8,087 bases of DNA from JBEKEX01 sp050013615 (GTDB taxonomy: Bacteria > Chloroflexota > Anaerolineae > Anaerolineales > Anaerolineaceae), in assembly GCA_050013615.1 (NCBI GenBank), contig JBEKEX010000184.1, positions 1-8,087 of the forward strand, read 5' to 3'. The notes beneath the pieces are model-generated. The model searched no databases. It saw only the letters and a program-made list of their open reading frames with translations, and was not told the DNA's origin. The first letter of the stretch is position 1, and every line of letters begins with the position of its first letter. Below are positions 1 to 4,963 of the stretch, one piece after another. The position numbers and the translations under genes were made by a program.

Positions 1-805
1 AATACATCCCGCCCAACAGGTCCGCGGCATAGATCACGATGTTCATCACCGGCAGCAACAGCACCTGGGCGGCCGGCACCGGTTCCAACGGCACTCCGGA
101 CGAATCGAAACCCAGCGAGACCGTGGCGCGGCCGGGGATGGATAGGCTGGCGAAGGCCAGCAGCACCAGTGCCAACCCCAACCCGGCCACCATCAGCGTG
201 CGCGCCGGAGGATCTGTCCACACCGAACGTAAATAGACCGCCGGCATGGTGGAGACCGCCTCGATGGGCGCCAGGCTGCCCAATTCCATATCGGACTGGA
301 AGGTTTGCATGAAGCGTTCGGGGTCGGCCGGTGAAATGGCGTAGACTTTGGCGGAGGTAGCCACCAGGATCAAATTGGCCACGTCCGAGGCCATGAACTC
401 CACCTCTCCCAGGTCACCGATCTGGCTTCTGCCCAAGATAGAGCCGGTATAGCTAAGAGGGGGCAACGGCAAATCGAAAGTAAAGTCGCTGGCCGGCCGC
501 ACCCAATCCACTTCCGGTAGCGGGATATCCTCGACGCGCAGCCCCCAACGCAAATGCAACCCATTGCGTTCCAGGGCGTAATTGGCACGCATCAGTGCAT
601 AGCCGCGATAACCGGCGAAGACCGCTGGGATCAACAGCAGCAGCGCCACGAACAGGAACAAAATGAAATACGCCCCATATTGCTCCTGTAATGCCAGCCA
701 CAGCAGCGTACCGCTGCACGCCAGCAGGAACAGGGCAACCACCGCGTGCAGGATCAGCCCGCGGGTGCGAAGAGGGAGAAAGACTTCCTTGGTCTGTTTT
801 ACCGT
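1..805 (-). CDS. PH-domain-like membrane protein, 3' part outside window
   Basis: An open frame on the minus strand runs from about 808 to the left edge with no stop, and about 268 residues are visible. There are two closely spaced hydrophobic helices near the N-terminus (about residues 18-40 and 45-67, rich in L/V/F/A). A soluble segment of about 140 residues follows (WGLRVEDIPLPEVDWVRP, then alternating beta-like stretches ending in VYAISPADPERF). A third helix lies at about residues 203-224 (MVAGLGLALVLLAFASLSI), and a hydrophobic LLLLPVMNIVIYAADLLGG region sits at the cut. This order resembles Chloroflexota membrane proteins annotated with a bacterial PH domain; no enzymatic residues are visible and the function is unknown. 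The frame overlaps the end of the upstream aminotransferase by a few bases, so the two are probably co-transcribed and translationally coupled. The start is uncertain: no ATG, GTG or TTG occurs before a GTG at 742, which would remove the basic N-terminal leader (KQTKEVFLPLRTR). ACG at 805 is the best alternative. Reality of the gene is likely; family assignment is moderate. Confidence 0.75.
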
Positions 806-1980
806 AAGCTATCCCGTAGTTCCTGGCACACCAGCTCGACATCATTCTCCGTCATCTTGCCGGAGAATGGGATCGCCAGGCCTCGTTCACCCAGGTCTTC
901 CGTCACGGGGAAATCACCCGGTTGGTAGCCAAACCGCTCCACCATGTAAGGCTGCAAGTGAATAGGCAGGAAATAGGGCCGCACGGGGATACCCCGCTCT
1001 TGCAGGCGCTTTGCCACGGCGGCGCGGTCCACACCTTTTGCCAGGCGGATGACGTACACGAACCAGCTCACCCGTGTGGTGGAAGGCACCAGCTTGGGCT
1101 CTTCCACGCCGGGAATCTCCGGCAGGCGCTCGTTGTACCAATCCGCCACCCGCTGACGCTTGGTGAGCAATTCTTCGATGCGTCCCATCTGGGTCACGCC
1201 CAGCACGGCACTCATCTCGTCCAGGCGATAGTTGTAACCCAGGTAGGTGTGGGAAAGCCAGGTGTCGCCGGGAGCGCGTCCCTGGTTGCGCAGGGCTCGC
1301 ATCAACTGGGCGGCCTCATCGTTGTCCGTGACGATCATCCCGCCCTCGCCGGTGGTGATCTGCTTGTTGGGGTAAAAGGCAAACACACCAAAATCACCGA
1401 ACGTGCCGGCTTTTTTGTCCTTGTGCTCCGCCCCCAGCGCCTCGCACGAATCCTCGATGAAGCGCAGCTTGTGCTGACCAGCGATCCGTTCCAGCGTATC
1501 CAGCTCTGCAGGTTGGCCGAACACGTCCACCGCCAAGAGGGCTTTCAACCGTCCACCTTCGTTGGCACCGCGGCGCGGCAGCCAGCGCTTTGCAGCCGGC
1601 CCGCCCTTTTGCAGGTCATCTGCAGCCTGCGCCACCAAAGCAGGATCGATATTACCGGTCAACGGATCTACATCCACGAAGACGGGCGTCGCTTGCTCGA
1701 AGAGGAGGACATTGGTGGATGCCACGAACGAGAAGGGTGTAGTAATGACGTAATCACCCGCTTGGATATCGGCGGCGCGCACGCACAGATGCAGCCCGGC
1801 CGTGCCGGAATTGACGCCGATGGCATGTTTACTGCCGGTGAAGGCGCAAATCGACTGCTCGAACGCATCGATTTGTTTGCCCATGCTCAGGTCGGGGGTG
1901 TTCAAGACGGCCAGCACTGCCTGGCGCTCGGCATCGGTCAGGTCTGGGGACGACATGGGGACTTTGAATTGATTCGACAT
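799..1980 (-). CDS. DegT/DnrJ/EryC1/StrS family PLP-dependent sugar aminotransferase
   Basis: This 393-residue protein matches the usual length of the DegT/DnrJ/EryC1/StrS family (fold type I, PLP). These enzymes transaminate nucleotide-linked keto-sugars for surface polysaccharide or antibiotic sugar synthesis in the cytoplasm. The hallmarks are present in order: a GVNSGTAGLHL phosphate-binding stretch (about 55-65), TPFSFVAS (81-88), VDVFGQPAELD (151-161), FIEDSCEALGA with the aspartate (D177) that pairs with the PLP ring nitrogen, FYPNKQITTGEGG with K206 as the Schiff-base lysine, and NYRLDEMSAVLG (250-261). Residues 124-145, rich in G, P and R, form an extra basic loop before the VDVFGQP strand. 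The exact sugar substrate cannot be read from the sequence. The ATG at 1980 is preceded by GAGG about 12 bases upstream, a slightly long spacing. The downstream PH-like gene overlaps its stop. No glycosyltransferase or other sugar gene is in the window to narrow the pathway. Confidence 0.95.
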   Translation of the reverse strand: MSNQFKVPMSSPDLTDAERQAVLAVLNTPDLSMGKQIDAFEQSICAFTGSKHAIGVNSGTAGLHLCVRAADIQAGDYVITTPFSFVASTNVLLFEQATPVFVDVDPLTGNIDPALVAQAADDLQKGGPAAKRWLPRRGANEGGRLKALLAVDVFGQPAELDTLERIAGQHKLRFIEDSCEALGAEHKDKKAGTFGDFGVFAFYPNKQITTGEGGMIVTDNDEAAQLMRALRNQGRAPGDTWLSHTYLGYNYRLDEMSAVLGVTQMGRIEELLTKRQRVADWYNERLPEIPGVEEPKLVPSTTRVSWFVYVIRLAKGVDRAAVAKRLQERGIPVRPYFLPIHLQPYMVERFGYQPGDFPVTEDLGERGLAIPFSGKMTENDVELVCQELRDSLR

Positions 1981-2026
1981 GGTTAGATTTTACCTCGAAA
2001 TAATCTCGCATTTTGGTGAAGCAGCC

Positions 2027-2061
2027 TGCCGACGGCGAAGGTCGCTCATCGTTCGTCGGCA
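2027..2061. repeat. Inverted repeat in divergent intergenic region
   Basis: TGCCGACG (2027-2034) is perfectly complemented by CGTCGGCA (2054-2061), an 8-bp dyad with a 19-base spacer. Inside it, CGA (2036-2038) can pair with TCG (2049-2051). A competing small hairpin, GCGA/TCGC (2035-2045), also exists. It lies between the divergent aminotransferase and trans-sulfuration genes, and abuts the putative -35 of the latter. It could be an operator, or an RNA hairpin in the 5' leader of the minus-strand gene. The dyad is directly visible; the role is inference. Confidence 0.55.
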
Positions 2062-2088
2062 TTGTTATCCGCCAATATCAAGTATAAT
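2062..2088 (+). promoter_or_regulatory. Putative sigma-70-type promoter for the trans-sulfuration gene
   Basis: A perfect TATAAT lies at 2083-2088, and TTGTTA at 2062-2067 is a weak -35 with a short 15-base spacing. Transcription would start near 2095, leaving a leader of about 27 bases before the ATG at 2122. That ATG is preceded by GGAG at 2112-2115 with 6 bases of spacing. The same bases on the minus strand give TATACT (2086-2081), a possible -10 for the aminotransferase. Confidence 0.5.
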
Positions 2089-2121
2089 CCTTTCAACACA
2101 CATTCTTACGCGGAGCAGATC

Positions 2122-3210
2122 ATGACCAAAATCGATCCAAACCACGGCATGGGTTCGCTTGCCATCCATACCGGAGAGCATGATAACGCGTTCAATGCTC
2201 ACATTTCCCCCATCTTCCAGACCTCGACCTTCACATTCCCCGACGTAGCCACCGGAGCAGCCATCTTCAAGGGCGAAGAACCGGGGTATATCTACACCCG
2301 CTATCGAAACCCCAACCTGGACCAACTGGCAGCCAAGATTGCCGTGCTGGAGGGGTTGGACCTGCTGCGCGCTGCACCGGATAAACCCGTGGAAGACGTG
2401 GTGGCTGGGATGACCTTTGCCTCCGGCATGGCGGCCGTCACCAGTGCCATCCTGGCCAGGATCAAGGCCGGCGATACGGTCATCGCCATGGAGGCGCTTT
2501 ACAGCGCCACGTATGCTTTTCTGCATGAAATGGCGCCCCATTATGGCATCAACGTCGTATGGCTCCAAAACCCCAGCCTCGAGCAATGGGAAGCCGCCTT
2601 CAAAGCGCATCCCACCGCAACACTGGCTTATGCCGAATCGCCCTCCAACCCCACCATGGCCGTGGTGGATTTATCCGCTGTGGCCGAGATTGCCCACCGT
2701 TACGGCGCCTGGGTGATGGTGGATAATACTTTTGCTTCCCCTTATTGCCAGCGGCCGCTCACACTGGGCTGCGATGTTATCATCCACTCGACGACCAAGT
2801 ACATTTGCGGCCATGGGTTGATCATCGGCGGCGCTGTGGTCAGCCACCACCCGGAGTTCGTCAGCGGGCCTTTGTACAGCACACTCAAGATCTTGGGAGG
2901 AAACCCCAGCCACCCGGATTATGCCATCGCCAAGAAACAGATGCATGCCTTCGGCGGGATGATCACTTTTGAGTTGAAGGGCGGTTTGCAAGCCGGTGAA
3001 ACCATGATGAACCACGTTCACCTGGCTACCCTGGCGGTCAGCCTCGGCAACGTCGATACCCTCATCCAGCATCCGGCCAGCATGACCCATTCGGCCGTTC
3101 CGCGTGCCGATCGCGAGCACGCCGGCATCACCGACGGCATGGTGCGCCTGTCCGTTGGTGTGGAAGACGTAGAAGATATCCTGGCCGATCTAGACCAGGC
3201 GATGAAATAA
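2122..3210 (+). CDS. Trans-sulfuration family PLP enzyme (Cys/Met metabolism), apparently internally deleted
   Basis: This 362-residue member of the Cys/Met metabolism PLP family includes relatives such as O-acetylhomoserine sulfhydrylase, cystathionine gamma-lyase/synthase and methionine gamma-lyase. Visible landmarks: YTRYRNP (58-64), whose Tyr and Arg contact the PLP phosphate of the neighbouring subunit; FASGMAAV (99-106); VDNTFASPY (200-208) with D201; HSTTKYICGHG (222-232) with K226 as the Schiff-base lysine; QHPASMTHS (316-324); and VRLSVGVED (341-349) with R342 binding the substrate carboxylate. Family members are usually about 380-400 residues. Here GGNPS (259-263) runs straight into HPDYAIAKKQM, so the usual stretch with PFDAWL, the LRGL.TL..R...H..NA helix and V.YPGL is absent. 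Whether the product is active is doubtful. The position of the methionine gamma-lyase active-site Cys appears to be Ala (LYSAT, 126-130), so classical methionine gamma-lyase is unlikely. The start at 2122 has a good ribosome site; an upstream TTG at 2062 would lie in the promoter. Exact substrate is unresolved. Confidence 0.9.
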   Translation: MTKIDPNHGMGSLAIHTGEHDNAFNAHISPIFQTSTFTFPDVATGAAIFKGEEPGYIYTRYRNPNLDQLAAKIAVLEGLDLLRAAPDKPVEDVVAGMTFASGMAAVTSAILARIKAGDTVIAMEALYSATYAFLHEMAPHYGINVVWLQNPSLEQWEAAFKAHPTATLAYAESPSNPTMAVVDLSAVAEIAHRYGAWVMVDNTFASPYCQRPLTLGCDVIIHSTTKYICGHGLIIGGAVVSHHPEFVSGPLYSTLKILGGNPSHPDYAIAKKQMHAFGGMITFELKGGLQAGETMMNHVHLATLAVSLGNVDTLIQHPASMTHSAVPRADREHAGITDGMVRLSVGVEDVEDILADLDQAMK

Positions 3211-3212
3211 GC

Positions 3213-3228
3213 GGCGATGCCGATTGCC
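3213..3228. terminator. Weak hairpin between convergent genes
   Basis: GGCGAT (3213-3218) can pair with ATTGCC (3223-3228) around a GCCG loop, with one G-U pair. It lies in the 21-base gap between the convergent trans-sulfuration and DNA methyltransferase genes. The plus-strand T run (3240-3244) is not directly adjacent, so it would be a weak terminator, perhaps serving both genes. Confidence 0.3.
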
Positions 3229-3231
3229 TTG

Positions 3232-4110
3232 CTATTCGATTTTTGACTTTACTTGTTTCAGGCGTTTTTGCGCCAGGCAGCAATACTCTTCGGATATATC
3301 CAACCCCACGTAATGCCGGCCCAGCTTCTTGGCTGCCAGGCAGGTGGTACCTGACCCCATGAAGGGGTCCAGCACCACATCACCTTGATAAGAATAGAGC
3401 TTGACCACCCGCTCGGCCAGCGCCAACGGGAAAGGCGCCGGATGGCCGACGCGCTTGGCCGATTCAGGGGGAATGTTCCACACCGACAACGTAGCTTCCA
3501 TGAATTCTTCGTCACTCATATCGGAGACGCCATCATCCGGGCGCGAAAAAGAGCCCTTGGCGAACACCAGTAGATATTCATGCAGGTCGCGCAGGCGTGG
3601 GCTTTTAGCACTCTTCCAGCTCCCCCAGGCACAGTTGCCGTTGGCTCCCTTGCCTTTTTGCCAGACGATCTCGCCCATCGCCAGGAAACCCAACTCCTCG
3701 TGCACCTGGTAGAAATAGCGATGCAGCGGGATGTAGGGTTTGCGCCCCAGGTTGGCAATGTTGACTACGTAACGCCCGCCAGGTTTGAGCACCCGGTACA
3801 CTTCCGTCCCCACCGCGCGGATCAAGCCCAAATATTCCACCAGGGTCGCGTCCACATCATACTCTTTGCCCACATTGTAAGGTGGCGAGGTGAACGCCAG
3901 CGCCACGCTTGAATCCGGCAGCGGCAGCTTTTCTGCCGATTGACCGTATACCCGGTCCATCCAGTCCCCTGGCCCCGTTTCGTCCGGTAGTGCAGCATCC
4001 AGCGTCGCCGGTTCAGGTGCTTCGTTCAACCGCCGGCGATAGTAAGCCGACGAATCGTGAGATTCCCGCTTCGATACACCGAACTTGGAGGTCTTCGTTC
4101 GCTTGGGCAT
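3232..4110 (-). CDS. Solitary beta-class site-specific DNA methyltransferase (N4-cytosine or N6-adenine)
   Basis: This 292-residue protein transfers a methyl group from SAM to an exocyclic amino group of a base in a specific DNA sequence. Motif IV TSPPYN (74-79) comes first and motif I DPFMGSGTT (248-256) last, the order of beta-class amino-methyltransferases. HPAPFP (223-228) and GLDISEEYCCLAQKRL (269-284) also fit. SPPY is most common in N4-cytosine enzymes but occurs in some N6-adenine ones, so the base is uncertain. The N-terminal 50 residues are basic then acidic and unlike the core; they may help in target recognition. No restriction endonuclease or specificity subunit is adjacent, so it is an orphan as far as this window shows, more consistent with regulation or phage-type protection than a complete restriction-modification system. 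It has its own -10 box immediately upstream of the ATG (see promoter), independent of the neighbouring methyltransferase gene 39 bases away. Confidence 0.93.
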   Translation of the reverse strand: MPKRTKTSKFGVSKRESHDSSAYYRRRLNEAPEPATLDAALPDETGPGDWMDRVYGQSAEKLPLPDSSVALAFTSPPYNVGKEYDVDATLVEYLGLIRAVGTEVYRVLKPGGRYVVNIANLGRKPYIPLHRYFYQVHEELGFLAMGEIVWQKGKGANGNCAWGSWKSAKSPRLRDLHEYLLVFAKGSFSRPDDGVSDMSDEEFMEATLSVWNIPPESAKRVGHPAPFPLALAERVVKLYSYQGDVVLDPFMGSGTTCLAAKKLGRHYVGLDISEEYCCLAQKRLKQVKSKIE

Positions 4111-4116
4111 AGCATC

Positions 4117-4146
4117 ATTATAGGATAAACTACGGTTGGTGGTCTA
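4117..4146 (-). promoter_or_regulatory. Promoter of the DNA methyltransferase, probably leaderless
   Basis: Read on the minus strand, TAGACC (4146-4141) and a perfect TATAAT (4122-4117) are separated by 18 bases. TATAAT ends only 6 bases before the ATG at 4110, so transcription should begin at or within a base or two of the start codon, leaving no room for a Shine-Dalgarno site. Confidence 0.55.
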
Positions 4147-4149
4147 TGA

Positions 4150-4905
4150 CTATTTCTTCTTCCATGATTGGTACAGTCCCAACTTTCCCCCCTCACCATC
4201 CGAAATGAACTCTTCGTCCAATTCGAAGCCACCCGCGCTTGCCAAATCGGCTAACTCTGCGCGGCTGAAGAGATGCACATAGCGCAGCCCAACCAAGTCG
4301 GGCTGGCCGGGCAACGTATAACGCCAGTCCAGCAAGGTATCCCCCGGCTCCACATCGCCATCCGTCAACCCCACCGCCTCCCAAGGCTGCACCCGTTCCA
4401 TCAAGCGCGGGCTGTTCTGGAACTGCCAATTGGAGTGGATGAACAAGCCGCCTGGCGGCAGCAGGTTGCTCACGGTCTGCACCACGTGTTTACGCACCTC
4501 CGCGCCCGGCAGGTGGTGCAGCACGGCAAACGCCAGGACGCCGTCGAAGAGCTGGCCTGCCAACGGCTGTGACCACGCCGGGTCACACAGGTCGCCCGGC
4601 AAAAGACGAATTTCCAGCTCAGCCGTGGCCAACTCACAGCTCACCGCCTGGGCTGCTTCCTCGAGCAGCGCGGCGCTGAAATCCAACCCGGTATAGCTGC
4701 CCTTGCGCCGCTGGCGCATCCATTCCGAAGCCAGTTGGCCGTTCCCACAACCCAAATCCAGCCAGTTTCCCTCCTTGGGGATCTCGTCCAGCACCAACCA
4801 TACCCCCTGTTGCAGCCGGCGGCGGGTCTGTGAAAACGCCGGGCCGAATGTTTGGTAGAATTGTCTATTAATGGAAAGAAGCTTTTCTTGAGTGGCGGTT
4901 TGCAT
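4150..4905 (-). CDS. Class I SAM methyltransferase resembling Trm9/ALKBH8 tRNA U34 methyltransferase
   Basis: The protein has 251 residues from the ATG at 4905. Motif I is LDLGCGNG (49-56), followed by YTGLDFS with D75 as the ribose-binding acid, GDLCDPAW (104-111), and AVLHHLP (127-133), so it is a Rossmann-fold SAM methyltransferase. The N-terminal FYQTFGPAFSQTRRR (16-30) closely matches the APHFSQTR signature of yeast Trm9, and the C-terminal LRYVHLFSRAEL (207-218) matches its YRYYHLY.EGEL segment. Trm9, and the methyltransferase domain of ALKBH8, convert cm5U34 of tRNA to mcm5U34. Its divergent neighbour is Elp3, which makes cm5U34, which strongly supports a tRNA wobble role. The comparison to Trm9 is from memory, not an alignment. 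Residues 160-206, between the core and RYVHL, correspond to a variable region in Trm9. The upstream ATG at 4962 would add 19 residues unlike the family and would swallow the -10 box, so 4905 is preferred. A Trm112-like partner is not visible here. Generic methyltransferase: certain; Trm9-like specificity: moderate. Confidence 0.9.
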   Translation of the reverse strand: MQTATQEKLLSINRQFYQTFGPAFSQTRRRLQQGVWLVLDEIPKEGNWLDLGCGNGQLASEWMRQRRKGSYTGLDFSAALLEEAAQAVSCELATAELEIRLLPGDLCDPAWSQPLAGQLFDGVLAFAVLHHLPGAEVRKHVVQTVSNLLPPGGLFIHSNWQFQNSPRLMERVQPWEAVGLTDGDVEPGDTLLDWRYTLPGQPDLVGLRYVHLFSRAELADLASAGGFELDEEFISDGEGGKLGLYQSWKKK

Positions 4906-4917
4906 ACTTTGTATTAT
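4888..4917 (+). promoter_or_regulatory. Putative elp3 promoter overlapping the divergent promoter
   Basis: TTGAGT (4888-4893), inside the first codons of the minus-strand methyltransferase, is followed after 18 bases by TATTAT (4912-4917). The predicted start is near 4924, with a leader of about 40 bases. No clear Shine-Dalgarno precedes the ATG at 4964. Confidence 0.4.
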
Positions 4918-4918
4918 A
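4913..4918 (-). promoter_or_regulatory. -10 box of the Trm9-like gene, leaderless spacing
   Basis: On the minus strand, TATAAT (4918-4913) ends 7 bases before the ATG at 4905. It shares five bases with the plus-strand TATTAT of elp3, so the two promoters occupy the same DNA. No convincing -35 is visible at 16-18 bases. Confidence 0.5.
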
Positions 4919-4963
4919 GTCGATGGCGTAACCACACCCGTCCTTCCAAAATCGTAAATCATT

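Noticed and set aside
39..236. Plus-strand 65-codon frame near the left edge
   Set aside because: Antisense to the PH-like coding frame; Ser/Thr/Pro-rich with no features.
453..845. Minus-strand ATG-started frame of 130 codons overlapping the PH-like gene
   Set aside because: It is out of frame with the membrane-protein frame and gives an Arg/Pro/Ala-rich sequence; the open frame with hydrophobic helices to the window edge is the better gene.
922..1986. Long plus-strand open frame (354 codons) opposite the aminotransferase
   Set aside because: It is the antisense shadow of a clear DegT family gene; its translation is His/Gln/Gly-rich with no recognisable domain.
2065..2610. Minus-strand 181-codon frame opposite the trans-sulfuration gene
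   Set aside because: Overlaps the strongly coding plus frame with PLP motifs; no family resemblance.
3232..4905. The two adjacent methyltransferases as a restriction-modification or phage-defence pair
   Set aside because: One is a DNA methyltransferase and the other resembles a tRNA methyltransferase; each has its own promoter, and there is no nuclease, ATPase or toxin-like gene.
4906..4962. Upstream ATG at 4962 for the Trm9-like gene
   Set aside because: The added 19 residues do not fit the family, and the -10 box lies inside them; ATG 4905 fits both.
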